Source of the DNA: Bacteroidota bacterium | GTDB lineage: Bacteria > Bacteroidota > Bacteroidia > Chitinophagales > JADIYW01 | Direction: 5' to 3' | NCBI GenBank assembly: GCA_020436225.1 | Contig: JAGQYE010000028.1 | Span: forward strand, 1-42,167 | DNA: 42,167 bases | Shown here: one piece after another, positions 26,469-35,325 of the stretch | Layout: each line of letters opens with the position of its first letter | How positions within the stretch are numbered: the first letter of the stretch is position 1 | Program-made: the position numbers and the translations under genes | Notes under the pieces: generated by a model | The model's input: the letters and a program-made list of their open reading frames with translations, nothing else | What the model was told of the DNA's origin: nothing | Databases searched by the model: none

Positions 26469-27950
26469 ATGAGTAAAGAAATAACCGGCAGAACAGAAAA
26501 TTATTCAGAATGGTATAACGACTTAGTTTTAAAAAGTGGATTAGCTGATTATTCGGCTGTTCGAGGTTGTATGGTGATCAAACCGTACGGGTTTACCTTA
26601 TGGGAAAATATGCGCGATGTGTTGGATAAGAAATTTAAAGAAACCGGACACGTAAATGCTTATTTTCCTTTATTTGTACCGAAAAGTTTGTTTGAAGCAG
26701 AAGAAAAAAATGCAGAAGGTTTTGCTAAAGAATGTGCCGTTGTAACGCATTATAGATTAAAAAACAACCCGGACGAGCCCGGAAAATTAATGGTCGATCC
26801 GGAAGCCAAATTAGAAGAAGAATTAGTTGTTCGTCCAACCTCAGAAGCTATTATATGGAACACGTATAAAAAATGGATACAATCTTATAGAGATTTACCG
26901 ATTTTAGTCAACCAATGGGCAAACGTAGTTCGCTGGGAAATGCGCACACGTCTTTTTTTACGAACTGCCGAATTTTTATGGCAAGAAGGACATACTGCAC
27001 ATGCTACCAAACAAGAAGCCATTGAAGAAACCATTCAAATGATTAATGTTTATGCCGATTTTGCTGAGAATTATATGGCATTGCCGGTTATCAAAGGCGT
27101 GAAATCTGAAAGTGAACGCTTCGCCGGCGCAGAAAATACTTATACTATCGAAGCGATGATGCAAGACGGCAAAGCGTTGCAATCCGGAACTTCGCATTTT
27201 CTCGGACAAAATTTTGCGAAAGCATTTGATGTTACTTTCAAAAATAAAGAAAATGAAGAAGAATATGTATGGGCAACATCTTGGGGTGTTTCTACAAGAT
27301 TAATTGGTGCATTAATTATGGCGCATGCCGACGATGATGGTTTAATTTTGCCGCCACGCATTGCACCTCATCAGGTGGTGATTATTCCTTTTTTATCTAA
27401 AAATGAAGAAGAAACTAAAAAGATGATAGAAACATCTATCAACTTAAAAAATGAATTGAATAAAATGGGCATTCGTGCTATGGTGGATAGCGATGAAACC
27501 AAACGTCCGGGTTTCAAATTTGCCGAATATGAATTGAAAGGTGTTCCGTTGCGTGTGGTTATCGGACCAAGAGATTTAGCCAACGGAAATGTTGAAATTG
27601 CCAGAAGAGATACGAAAGAAAAATCTACTATAAGTATTGAAAATCTTCCGGAGAAAATTGAGCAATTGTTAGAAAATATTCAACAAAATATGTTCGACAA
27701 AGCAAAAACATTTAGAGATTCCAATATCACAAAAGTGGATGATTTTGAAACCTTCCAAAAATTACTCGACGAAAAACCGGGCTTTATTTTAGCACATTGG
27801 GATGGCACCGCCGAAACCGAAGAAAAAATAAAAGAATTAACTAAGGCTACAATTCGCTGTATTCCTTTAGATAATCCGCAGGAAGAAGGAAAATGCATTT
27901 TAACCGGAAAACCAAGTAAAGAACGTGTTTTGTTTGCGCGTGCTTATTAA
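26469..27950 (+). CDS. proS: Prolyl-tRNA synthetase (short archaeal/eukaryotic-type)
   Basis: 493 residues, class II synthetase. The start [29 protein letters not shown], the ATP/proline-site segments [24 protein letters not shown] and [23 protein letters not shown], and [16 protein letters not shown] define the archaeal/eukaryotic-like form. This form lacks the inserted editing domain of the long bacterial form. The anticodon-binding domain begins near [14 protein letters not shown] (~residue 298). The C-terminal zinc-domain region is present, with one visible Cys pair far apart ([18 protein letters not shown]). It diverges from the Tyr/Asn-rich protein gene. Confidence 0.96.
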   Translation: MSKEITGRTENYSEWYNDLVLKSGLADYSAVRGCMVIKPYGFTLWENMRDVLDKKFKETGHVNAYFPLFVPKSLFEAEEKNAEGFAKECAVVTHYRLKNNPDEPGKLMVDPEAKLEEELVVRPTSEAIIWNTYKKWIQSYRDLPILVNQWANVVRWEMRTRLFLRTAEFLWQEGHTAHATKQEAIEETIQMINVYADFAENYMALPVIKGVKSESERFAGAENTYTIEAMMQDGKALQSGTSHFLGQNFAKAFDVTFKNKENEEEYVWATSWGVSTRLIGALIMAHADDDGLILPPRIAPHQVVIIPFLSKNEEETKKMIETSINLKNELNKMGIRAMVDSDETKRPGFKFAEYELKGVPLRVVIGPRDLANGNVEIARRDTKEKSTISIENLPEKIEQLLENIQQNMFDKAKTFRDSNITKVDDFETFQKLLDEKPGFILAHWDGTAETEEKIKELTKATIRCIPLDNPQEEGKCILTGKPSKERVLFARAY

Positions 27951-28005
27951 ATAGAATTAAATATTTTTTATAGATTAAGAGAGCGTTACATTCAAATGCT
28001 TATTC

Positions 28006-28036
28006 TTTCTCGTCTAAAAAAAAATATGTACGTTTG
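28006..28036 (+). promoter_or_regulatory. Promoter of the TerB-like/DUF4112 pair
   Basis: TTTC (28006-28009), 19-bp spacer, TACGTTTG (28029-28036). The -7 is a perfect consensus and the -33 has three of four bases. The ATG follows at 28056. Confidence 0.6.
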
Positions 28037-28055
28037 CACATAAAATGTAATAAAA

Positions 28056-28523
28056 ATGAAAATTGCACAATTCAATCAACTGACTGAAGAAGAAACTCAA
28101 CAATTATTAATAGCTCCGGCTTATATCTCATATTTAATTGGTGGTGCTGATAATGACTTTGATGAAAAAGAACAAGAACAGGCAAAATATGTTGTGCATT
28201 TGAGAAATAATGTAGGCGATCCATTATTGTTCGATTATTATACGTTGGTAGCTCAAAATTTTGAAGTGCAATTAAATGAATTGATTGCAAAATATGAAAA
28301 CTTACAAGCAGAAACACGTACAGATTTGTTTGTAGAAGAATTATCAAAACTCAATGAAATCCTTCAAAAAATAGACAATTTATATGCACGTACTTTGTTA
28401 AAATCTTGGAGAGGATTAGCGAAAGAAGTAGCGGAAGCTTCAGGCGGTTTATTAGGTATCTTGAATATATCTTATGAAGAAGAACATTTGATGGACTTGC
28501 AAATGATTAAAATCAACGAGTAG
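28056..28523 (+). CDS. Small acidic helical protein, TerB-like
   Basis: 155 residues, all-helical, no signal peptide. The N-terminal region AYISYLIGGADNDFDEKEQEQAKYVVHLR resembles the opening helix-acidic loop of TerB/DjlA-type domains, where a D-x-D-x2-D/E-E loop follows 'YL...AD'. The C-terminal half (KLNEILQKIDNLYARTLLKSWRGLAKEVAEASGG) is amphipathic and helical. The family assignment is tentative. Its TAG stop overlaps the GTG start of the next gene by one base, so the two proteins are made together. Confidence 0.6.
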   Translation: MKIAQFNQLTEEETQQLLIAPAYISYLIGGADNDFDEKEQEQAKYVVHLRNNVGDPLLFDYYTLVAQNFEVQLNELIAKYENLQAETRTDLFVEELSKLNEILQKIDNLYARTLLKSWRGLAKEVAEASGGLLGILNISYEEEHLMDLQMIKINE

Positions 28524-29023
28524 TGACCGATATCCACGAAATAGATGGAAAACAAATCCCTGCGCAATTAAAACAAATTGCGAAATGGAGTAAATTGATG
28601 GATAGTCAGTTTAGAATTCCCGGCACAAATTTTCGTTTTGGTATCGACCCAATTATTGGTTTGTTTCCCGTTTTAGGCGACTTAATTGACTTCGTGATTT
28701 CTGCTTATCTTTTATTGGCAATGCGAAAAAACGGCGCCAGCGGAAGAGTGGTTGCCAAGATGTGTTTAAATATTACGATAGATGGAATTGTTGGTGCAAT
28801 TCCTGTTCTCGGAAATATTTTCGATGTTTTTTATAAAGCCAATCGTCGTAACCTGATTTTAGCTGTCGAACATTTTGATGAAGGCAAACATCAAGGTAGT
28901 GCTTGGCCAATTGTGTTGCCTATACTTTTAACTTTGTTGGTCGTATTTGTATTGGTAGGAATTGTTGCATATTATGTGTTGCAAACCATATTGATGTTTC
29001 TTTTTCCTTCCGGAACACTTTAA
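28523..29023 (+). CDS. DUF4112 membrane protein
   Basis: 166 residues, starting at GTG (28523) inside the upstream stop (TAGTG). The DUF4112 core MDSQFRIPGTNFRFGIDPIIGLFPVLGDLIDFVISAYLL (residues ~27-65) and a repeat of the pattern, IDGIVGAIPVLGNIFDVFYKANRRN (~93-118), form two re-entrant or membrane hairpins. A strong final transmembrane segment (~128-157) follows. It is an inner-membrane protein with no known activity. Coupling to the TerB-like gene suggests a complex. It is convergent with hemB, 20 bp away. Confidence 0.85.
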   Translation: MTDIHEIDGKQIPAQLKQIAKWSKLMDSQFRIPGTNFRFGIDPIIGLFPVLGDLIDFVISAYLLLAMRKNGASGRVVAKMCLNITIDGIVGAIPVLGNIFDVFYKANRRNLILAVEHFDEGKHQGSAWPIVLPILLTLLVVFVLVGIVAYYVLQTILMFLFPSGTL

Positions 29024-29043
29024 TTGAAGAAGGAAAAACTCAA

Positions 29044-30024
29044 TTAGCCTTTTCTTTTTTTGAATGCTATTGCCATGTCTTTTGCTCCATAAGTGATGAT
29101 GATATCAGCACCGGCACGTCTAATACTTAATAGCGTTTCTTCCAAACATGCCATATAATCTAACCAACCATTTTTAGCGGCAGCTTGCAACATAGCATAT
29201 TCGCCACTGACGTGATAAGCAGCAATCGGAATTGGAAATTGTTGTTTTAATAGATGAATAATATCTAAATAAATGCTTGCCGGTTTAACCATCAAAAAAT
29301 CGGCACCTTCAGCAAAATCTAAGTCGGCTTCTAAAAGAGCTTCTCGTTGATTTGCTGGATTCATTTGATACGTTTTTTTGTCGCCAGCTTTTGGAGCAGA
29401 ATCTAAGGCATCGCGAAATGGACCATAAAATGCGCTGGCATATTTTGCCGTGTATGACATGATAGATGTATCCGTAAATCCGTTTTCATCTAATGCTTGT
29501 CGAATATAACCAACACGTCCGTCCATCATGTCGCTTGGTCCGATAATGTCGATGCCTGCTTCGGCTTGTGCAATGGCCATTTTCGCTAAAATAGGCAAAG
29601 TTTTATCGTTGAGAATTTTTCCGTTTTCTATATAACCATCATGTCCATCTGATGAATAAGGATCCATTGCGACATCGCTAATTAAGTTGACTTCCGGAAA
29701 ATTTTGCTTGAACGTTTTTATCGCTTTTAAATAAAAATTTTTCGACGAGTAACTATAAGTTGCGTTTTTGTTTTTTAATTTTTCTTCGACTGCCGGAAAT
29801 AAAATAAAACTCTTTACACCAACATTCAAACACTTTTCAATTTCTTTCAAAGCCAAATCGGTGCTTAATTGATGCATAGAAGGCAACGACTTAATAGCAT
29901 TTTTTTTGTTTTTTCCGTCAACTAAAAAAAGTGGTTGAACTAAATGTTGTGCGGTTAAATGAGTTTCTTCTACTAAGCCACGTATAGCAGCACTTTTGCG
30001 GTTTCGTCTTGGTCGCTGAATCAT
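29044..30024 (-). CDS. hemB: Delta-aminolevulinic acid dehydratase (porphobilinogen synthase)
   Basis: 326 residues. It condenses two 5-aminolevulinates to porphobilinogen for heme. The two active-site lysines are Lys194 (SYTAKYASAFYGPF) and Lys247 (FLMVKPASIYLDII). The metal loop reads DVAMDPYSSDGHDGYI (118-132): aspartates stand where zinc-type enzymes have cysteines, so this should be the Mg/K-responsive, non-zinc type. It lies 34 bp downstream of purC on the same strand. A perfect -7 element ends 4 bp before its ATG, so it may have its own leaderless transcript. Confidence 0.96.
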   Translation of the reverse strand: MIQRPRRNRKSAAIRGLVEETHLTAQHLVQPLFLVDGKNKKNAIKSLPSMHQLSTDLALKEIEKCLNVGVKSFILFPAVEEKLKNKNATYSYSSKNFYLKAIKTFKQNFPEVNLISDVAMDPYSSDGHDGYIENGKILNDKTLPILAKMAIAQAEAGIDIIGPSDMMDGRVGYIRQALDENGFTDTSIMSYTAKYASAFYGPFRDALDSAPKAGDKKTYQMNPANQREALLEADLDFAEGADFLMVKPASIYLDIIHLLKQQFPIPIAAYHVSGEYAMLQAAAKNGWLDYMACLEETLLSIRRAGADIIITYGAKDMAIAFKKRKG

Positions 30025-30028
30025 GCTG

Positions 30029-30036
30029 CAAAGATA
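30029..30036 (-). promoter_or_regulatory. -7 element for hemB, leaderless geometry
   Basis: TATCTTTG on the minus strand, a perfect TAnnTTTG, is followed by CAGC and then the hemB ATG. Transcription would start at or within a few bases of the ATG. The -33 is weak and lies in the purC 3' end. Confidence 0.45.
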
Positions 30037-30058
30037 GAACTTTTGAATGAAAATTCGT

Positions 30059-30979
30059 TTAGATGTCGAGTTGTTCTAAGGTTTGAAGAATAATTTGCTC
30101 TTCGTCAATATTATCTTGTTTGATGAATTTTTTTCCGAGAATAGTTTCATATAATTCAATATACCTATCAGAAATCATTTGCACAATTTCGTCTGTCATA
30201 TTAGGAACTGTTTGTCCTACTTTTCCCATGAAATTATTTTCCATCAACCATTCTCTTACAAACTCTTTAGATAGTTGCTTTTGCGGTAAATTTTGTTTGA
30301 AATTTTCTTCATACACATCAGCATAAAAATAGCGCGAAGAATCCGGCGTATGAATTTCATCTATCAAATAAATTTCATTTCCAATTTTTCCAAATTCATA
30401 TTTTGTATCTACTAAAATTAAACCTTGTTGTTCGGCAATTTCTGTTCCACGTTGAAAAATTTGATGCGTGTATTTTTCTAATTGCTCATAATCTTCATTG
30501 GAAACAATATTTCGAGCAATAATTTCTGCTTTAGATATTTCTTCATCATGTCCAACCGAAGCTTTTGTTGTTGGTGTGATAATTGGCGTTTCCAATTTTT
30601 GATTTTCTTTCAAACCTTCCAGCAATTGCACACCACAAATTTCTCTTATGCCTGATTTATAAGCGCGCCAAGCTGAACCGGCTAAATATCCTCGAATGAC
30701 CATTTCTACTTTAAATGGCTCACACATTTTGCCGATGCTAATATTCGGTGCAGGAACGTTGATAATCCAATTGGGCACAATATCTTCTGTTGCTTTTATA
30801 AACGTGGCTGCAATTTGATTTAAAACTTGACCTTTATACGGAATTGGACGTGGCAAAACAACATCAAAAGCTGAAATTCTATCGCTGACTATCATCACTA
30901 AATACTTGTTGTCTATGTAATAAACATCACGCACTTTGCCTTCATAGAATTGAGTTTGTTTGGGGAAATGATAAGCCAT
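30059..30979 (-). CDS. purC: Phosphoribosylaminoimidazole-succinocarboxamide synthase
   Basis: About 306 residues from the ATG at 30979 ([22 protein letters not shown]). A longer frame from 31045 adds 22 residues, but a perfect promoter (TTG-N19-TAATTTTG) lies inside that extension, so the internal ATG is the start. SAICAR synthase joins aspartate to CAIR in purine synthesis. Typical segments are [41 protein letters not shown] and [12 protein letters not shown]. It is the longer C-extended bacterial/eukaryotic-like version. hemB follows 34 bp later. Confidence 0.95.
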   Translation of the reverse strand: MAYHFPKQTQFYEGKVRDVYYIDNKYLVMIVSDRISAFDVVLPRPIPYKGQVLNQIAATFIKATEDIVPNWIINVPAPNISIGKMCEPFKVEMVIRGYLAGSAWRAYKSGIREICGVQLLEGLKENQKLETPIITPTTKASVGHDEEISKAEIIARNIVSNEDYEQLEKYTHQIFQRGTEIAEQQGLILVDTKYEFGKIGNEIYLIDEIHTPDSSRYFYADVYEENFKQNLPQKQLSKEFVREWLMENNFMGKVGQTVPNMTDEIVQMISDRYIELYETILGKKFIKQDNIDEEQIILQTLEQLDI

Positions 30980-30999
30980 TTTTTTGCTTGTATTTTTTA

Positions 31000-31029
31000 C
31001 AAAATTAATCGTTGAAAATCGGAAAACAA
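31000..31029 (-). promoter_or_regulatory. purC promoter
   Basis: On the minus strand: TTG (31029-31027), 19-bp spacer, TAATTTTG (31007-31000), a full match to the Bacteroidota consensus. The ATG at 30979 follows 20 bp downstream. Confidence 0.75.
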
Positions 31030-31066
31030 TGATTATTGTTTCCACAAAATAAAATGCTATTCAAAA

Positions 31067-32257
31067 CTATTCTGCAAATGTGCCGATGTCTTGTTTGTCG
31101 GCAGCAGAAATAGGATTGATGCGCGCAATAATTCCCAACGGAAATTGACATTTATAACTGCTAAACTCATTGGGTTGAGTGGCATTTCTAGGATCAGGTC
31201 GATAATAATCAGTTGAAATTATTTGAGCACCACTTCTAAAAGCAGCTTCTTGTTGTGTGTAATCGCCTGTTCTATTTTGATTATTTGTTCCATCTGCACG
31301 TGTGCGAACAATATAGTTTTCTTGTACCGCGATTTTTATGGAATCTTCATATTCGATAGCATCATTATAAATTAAAAATGCCGATTCAGGTGAAGCATTT
31401 TCTTCATTATAAACAAACATAGCTCTACCTTGTAAAGAAGGATGATTTTGTAAATATTCTTCTCGTCCGGCGCCTTCCATTACAAAAATAAATTTTCCTC
31501 TGCTGGCACCAATCGTTGGCCAATTATCAGCCATAACAGCTTCTTTTAAGGTTGGATAATTGCCGCGAACGTCATCCGGTGTGATGATATTATCTAAAGT
31601 ATTTCCAAACACTGCTTTTATTTCTTCATCAATGGCATCAGCTAAAGCAGGTGTGTATTTTATACAAGATTTGAATCCAAGAATGCCCAATAAAGGAACA
31701 GCATCAGCAATGCCGGTTTCTTTAGTTTCTATATGTAGAAAAATGGGCAAATGATTTGGGTGTGCATCTGACCAATTTTTTAGAGCAATGAGATTGCTTT
31801 TAAAAGTATAAAAATGAGTTTCGAAGTCGATGTCGGGAATATGTAATACTTTAAATCCGGGTTGTTTCAGCTCGTTTATGCCGGAAGCTGTAGGTTGTTG
31901 AATTAAACTATTTCCGGCGCGATTGTAATAATATGAACCATTTGGGTCAGCGTAAATATCAATTTCAAAACCGCGAAGATGATAAGTTTCTAATTGGTCG
32001 AGTAAAGGTTCGTGATAATAATCTAATTCGGTTACTTTATAATTTGCAGGTAGCAAGAAATTAATTCCATTTAAAAAATTATACAGCGCTGTGCTCATGT
32101 GTTTATGATAGCTGTTGTGGCTGCCTAAAATTTGAAGTTGGTTGAGCTTTAATTGATCAACGGCAGATTGGTCTATTTTTCGATAGGCATTTTCTTTTTG
32201 GCAACTTTGTGTTATTGCTAAACACAAAGCAAGCCATATATAGGTAACTTTTTTCAT
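31067..32257 (-). CDS. Ca2+-dependent phosphatidylinositol phospholipase C-like lipoprotein
   Basis: 396 residues. The lipoprotein signal ends LAITQSC (Cys19). The body is a TIM-barrel PI-PLC-like domain of the PI-PLC-C1 type. The first catalytic His is in QILGSHNSYHKHM, the metal/second-site region is HLRGFEIDIYADPNGSYYYNR, then FLHIETKE, and late in the domain FVRSGAQIISTDYY-like (AAFRSGAQIISTDYYRPD). It likely cleaves phosphodiester-linked head groups of inositol lipids or similar molecules outside the cytoplasm; the actual substrate is unknown. It is separated from purC by 21 bp beyond the purC promoter region and is unlikely to be functionally linked to it. Confidence 0.8.
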   Translation of the reverse strand: MKKVTYIWLALCLAITQSCQKENAYRKIDQSAVDQLKLNQLQILGSHNSYHKHMSTALYNFLNGINFLLPANYKVTELDYYHEPLLDQLETYHLRGFEIDIYADPNGSYYYNRAGNSLIQQPTASGINELKQPGFKVLHIPDIDFETHFYTFKSNLIALKNWSDAHPNHLPIFLHIETKETGIADAVPLLGILGFKSCIKYTPALADAIDEEIKAVFGNTLDNIITPDDVRGNYPTLKEAVMADNWPTIGASRGKFIFVMEGAGREEYLQNHPSLQGRAMFVYNEENASPESAFLIYNDAIEYEDSIKIAVQENYIVRTRADGTNNQNRTGDYTQQEAAFRSGAQIISTDYYRPDPRNATQPNEFSSYKCQFPLGIIARINPISAADKQDIGTFAE

Positions 32258-32300
32258 TGGAGATATGAAAATAAGAAAAAATAATTATTGATTAAGGAAA

Positions 32301-32328
32301 AAAAATAAAAGCGCCCATTAGGCGCTTT
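32301..32328 (-). terminator. Terminator after the DUF885 gene
   Basis: AAAGCGCC (32308-32315) pairs with GGCGCTTT (32321-32328) around a 5-nt loop. On the minus strand it is followed by TTTTATTTTTTTT. It lies about 105 bp beyond the DUF885 stop. Confidence 0.85.
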
Positions 32329-32431
32329 AGAACTATAAAGTCTGCTTTAGCTAAAATAAAGATTGCAATCTTTTGTACTTCAAGTTGAACCAAAAAAAGA
32401 TAAAGCGCAAGTTTTTTAACAAAATAATTTT

Positions 32432-34171
32432 TCAATCTTTTCCAAGCATCATTTCTCTGATGTATTTTATCGGTGCACTTCCAAAACTTAAGAATGTTTC
32501 ATTAAATTCTTTTAAGCTATATTTTTCTTTTTTCTCTTTTTGATAAGCTTCTCTCAGTTGCAAGATTTCGTAGAAACCCGTGAAATAGCTGGTTAATTGC
32601 ACATTTGTTACTTGTACACGATTCCATTTTCCTTCAGCTTCCGCTTGTTGTTGAAAGGCTTGTCGAGTTAATAAATCTAAGGCTTCTGCTTCGCTCATAT
32701 TTTTAGTATGAACGCCGATATCTAAAATAGCATTGCAAACTGTTCTTAAATTCCATTTGTAATACATCAACCAAAATTCTGCGGAGTCGGCTCCATTTCC
32801 ATATCCATTTTCCATCATCATATATTCAGCATAAACTGCCCAACCTTCTATCATAGCGCCATTTCCCAAAATAGATTTAATTATGGAAGGAGATTGGTTG
32901 CTAAACATCAATTGGACATAATGTCCCGGAATTGCTTCGTGTATATTTAGGATTTGTAAAACATATTTATTGTATTCTCGAAGATAGCTTTCCGCTTTTT
33001 CAGCACTCCAACCATCTAATGTACCGACATTGTAATAAGATGTTCCGTTTTTTTCATAAGGTCCGGGCGAACTCATAGAAGCTCCGGCGACGCCGGCCAT
33101 AAAACCGGGTTCATTGCGGACTTTGAGTGGCTTATTCGGATCCATATAAAGTAGATTTTTTTTGCGAACAAAGTCGGCTTGCAAAGGTAGCTGTCGCTCA
33201 ATTTCTGATTTAAAATCTTCGGGCTTTACGTGTTGTACAGAAATCGTATCAATTACTTTTCGAATAAGCAATAAAGTGTCATTAGGCATTTGGGCATCAT
33301 GGAAATATTTTTTCCAAAGTTGACGTGCTAATTTGCCCATTTCTTCATGCAAATATTTTTTTCGATTTAAGGCTGCCTGATAAATTTCATCTGCTGTATA
33401 AGCACTTTGGATTTCATATTTGAATTTGTCTTCATATAATGTTGCACCTAAGCGAAAACTTCTTGGATGTTCGTTTTTGAAGTTTTGTAAAAACCGGATG
33501 TAAGATTTTATAGCATTGATAGCATCTTCATTGCGCTTCAAAAAATCATTTTTCATAGAATCGTTCAAAGTCAACGTATTCAATGAGTCTTTGAGTGACG
33601 TTTCAAAAATGGACAAAGTACCTTCGTTTTGACTTATGGCTAATTTTAAGTGTACATCAGATGGATTTTTAATGTTTTGTTTGGCAGCTTCATAATAAGT
33701 AGGAACATCTTTTAATCTTTTATAAAAATTTTGAATTCTATCTCTTAGCGTTGCATAATTTTCTGATAAGATGTAGTAAAAAGTAGAACCAACATTGTAA
33801 TCTGCCGGATTCCATTCCCAACTTTTATATTGCTCGATTTGCCAAATAGAATATTGAAAAAAGTTTTCGACTATTTTGTAATCAATTTTATTTGTTTCCG
33901 ATAATTTAGAATAGTCAAATTGTTGTAGCTGATTTAGTTGCTTATTAAAAAATATTTTCTCTTTTTCTCGTTGAGAAGTACTTGGAATATACATTAAACT
34001 ATCGTAGTTGTGATAGCCAACACTTGTAGCCCAATCCGGATACAATTTCCAAAGACTATCAATAAATGAATTTTTATATTGTTCGAAAGCATTATTTTCT
34101 TTGTCAGAAGTAGAATTACAACTATTTAAAACTGATAGCAACACTAAGCTTAAAATTAAATACTTTTTCAT
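32432..34171 (-). CDS. DUF885 family lipoprotein, putative metallopeptidase
   Basis: 579 residues. The lipoprotein signal ends SVLNSC (Cys18). The rest is helical and matches the DUF885 family, with the zinc-like motif HEAIPGHYVQLMFSNQ (an HExxxGH arrangement) near residue 415 and the downstream Glu in MIEGWAVYAEYMMMENG. YYNVGTLDGWSAEKAESYLREYNKY precedes the motif. Family members are thought to be zinc peptidases of the cell envelope; no substrate is known. It is single-gene, with its own terminator and a 260-bp region to the divergent his operon. Confidence 0.88.
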   Translation of the reverse strand: MKKYLILSLVLLSVLNSCNSTSDKENNAFEQYKNSFIDSLWKLYPDWATSVGYHNYDSLMYIPSTSQREKEKIFFNKQLNQLQQFDYSKLSETNKIDYKIVENFFQYSIWQIEQYKSWEWNPADYNVGSTFYYILSENYATLRDRIQNFYKRLKDVPTYYEAAKQNIKNPSDVHLKLAISQNEGTLSIFETSLKDSLNTLTLNDSMKNDFLKRNEDAINAIKSYIRFLQNFKNEHPRSFRLGATLYEDKFKYEIQSAYTADEIYQAALNRKKYLHEEMGKLARQLWKKYFHDAQMPNDTLLLIRKVIDTISVQHVKPEDFKSEIERQLPLQADFVRKKNLLYMDPNKPLKVRNEPGFMAGVAGASMSSPGPYEKNGTSYYNVGTLDGWSAEKAESYLREYNKYVLQILNIHEAIPGHYVQLMFSNQSPSIIKSILGNGAMIEGWAVYAEYMMMENGYGNGADSAEFWLMYYKWNLRTVCNAILDIGVHTKNMSEAEALDLLTRQAFQQQAEAEGKWNRVQVTNVQLTSYFTGFYEILQLREAYQKEKKEKYSLKEFNETFLSFGSAPIKYIREMMLGKD

Positions 34172-34297
34172 GGTAAATGGAGTTTAATTTTTATTGAAAT
34201 GCAAACGAAAATGCTTGTAAATTCAAGTATTTTATACAAAGTTAATTCATTAATCATAATTTAAACTAAAAAATAAACTTCAATTCTTGTAATTCTA

Positions 34298-34305
34298 TAT
34301 TTTTA
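34298..34305 (+). promoter_or_regulatory. hisG: Candidate -7 element of the his operon
   Basis: TATTTTTA matches TAnnTTTG at seven of eight positions. It sits at -12 to -5 from the his leader ATG, exactly the spacing of the consensus trp -7 element to its leader ATG. No -33 TTTG is seen at 19 bp. Confidence 0.4.
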
Positions 34306-34309
34306 TAGA

Positions 34310-34360
34310 ATGAGAATAATATTTTTTTTAGCATCTCATTTTACTCATCACTCCAAGTAG
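34310..34360 (+). promoter_or_regulatory. hisL: his operon leader peptide (MRIIFFLASHFTHHSK)
   Basis: A 16-codon ORF with ATG at 34310 and TAG at 34358-34360 contains three His codons (residues 10, 13, 14, including a His-His pair), 72 bp before hisG. This is the composition expected for a ribosome-stalling attenuation leader. The CAC and TCC codons form the left arm of the hairpin CACTCC/GGAGTG (34349-34354 with 34360-34365). A ribosome stalled at His13-14 would block it. A clean U-run after the hairpin is lacking, so the mechanism (termination or otherwise) is uncertain. Not in standard gene calls because of its length. Confidence 0.6.
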
Positions 34361-34403
34361 GAGTGTGTATCTATTATTTTCATCAATTTTATTTCTCATT
34401 TTA
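34334..34403 (+). repeat. Direct repeat TCTCATTTTA flanking the his leader hairpin
   Basis: TCTCATTTTA occurs at 34334-34343 and again at 34394-34403. Both copies can pair through TCTCATT with AATGAGA at 34309-34315, which contains the leader start codon, so two alternative long-range stems are possible. Confidence 0.4.
34349..34365 (+). other. Hairpin overlapping the his leader stop codon
   Basis: CACTCC-AAGTA-GGAGTG, a perfect 6-bp stem with a 5-nt loop. It overlaps the last His codon and the stop of the leader. TGTATCTATTATTTTC follows, only a weak U-tract. It is the likely regulatory stem of the his leader. Confidence 0.5.
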
Positions 34404-34431
34404 TTAATCTTTAAACATCTAAATTCGTTTT

Positions 34432-35289
34432 ATGCAAAAGCTAAAACTTGCTATACAAAAAAAAGGCCGTCTGAGCGACGATTCTATCAACTTAATTAAT
34501 GAATGTGGCATTTCGTTTCCCAAAAGTTCGGGAAAATTAGTAACGGCTGCTTACGATTTTCCAATGGAAATTTTATTTTTAAGAGATGATGATATTCCGG
34601 ATTATGTACAAGATGGCGTCGCCGATATTGGCATTGTTGGAGAAAATGTATTGGTAGAATCTGGAAAAAATGTGGACGTAGTTTCACAGATAGGTTTTGG
34701 GAAATGCCGATTATCATTAGCCGTTCCAAGAAATATTACATACAATAATCTAAAAGAATTAGAAGGAAAAGCAATCGCAACATCTTATCCCAAAATTCTT
34801 CAATCTTATTTAGAGCAACATCAAGTGCAAGCTGACATTCATGTTATCAGCGGTTCTGTAGAAATTGCACCAAGCATAGGTTTAGCAGATGCCATTTGCG
34901 ATATTGTTTCAACAGGCTCAACCTTATTAAGCAATGGTTTGAAAGAAGTGGAAACTATTTTTCAATCGCAAGCTGTGTTGATTAAAAACCAACAATTATC
35001 AGCAGAAAAAAATGAAATTTTAAATCAACTTGTTTTTCGAATGGAAGCAGTTCGTCGCGCGCAAAAAAACAAGTATATTTTATTGAATGCGCCGAATGCG
35101 AGTTTAGAAAAAATTATTTCTTTGTTGCCGGGAATTAATTCGCCAACAGTTCAAGCATTGGCAAAAGAAGGTTGGAGTTCAGTGCATTCCGTGATAACCG
35201 AAAAAGATTTTTGGGAGAAAATTCAACAATTAAAAGATGCCGGTGCCGAAGGTATTTTAGTAATGCCTATTGAAAAATTAATTTATTAA
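34432..35289 (+). CDS. hisG: ATP phosphoribosyltransferase, long form
   Basis: 285 residues, the long (HisG-L) form. It catalyses the first step of histidine synthesis from ATP and PRPP. The catalytic part starts LKLAIQKKGRLSDDSINLI, with DIPDYVQDGVADIGIVGENVL and the PRPP-binding loop region EIAPSIGLADAICDIVSTGSTL (~141-162). The C-terminal ~75 residues (PTVQALAKEGWSSVHSVITEKDFWEKIQQLKDAGAEGILVMPIEKLI, described by its ends) form the ACT-like domain that binds histidine for feedback inhibition. It heads the his genes, behind a His-rich leader peptide. Confidence 0.96.
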   Translation: MQKLKLAIQKKGRLSDDSINLINECGISFPKSSGKLVTAAYDFPMEILFLRDDDIPDYVQDGVADIGIVGENVLVESGKNVDVVSQIGFGKCRLSLAVPRNITYNNLKELEGKAIATSYPKILQSYLEQHQVQADIHVISGSVEIAPSIGLADAICDIVSTGSTLLSNGLKEVETIFQSQAVLIKNQQLSAEKNEILNQLVFRMEAVRRAQKNKYILLNAPNASLEKIISLLPGINSPTVQALAKEGWSSVHSVITEKDFWEKIQQLKDAGAEGILVMPIEKLIY

Positions 35290-35325
35290 AATGTAAGTTG
35301 AGGAGTAATTTTTATTCGTCAAAAA

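Noticed and set aside
30980..31045. N-terminal extension of purC
   Set aside because: Contains a consensus promoter, and homologues start near MAYHFPKQ.
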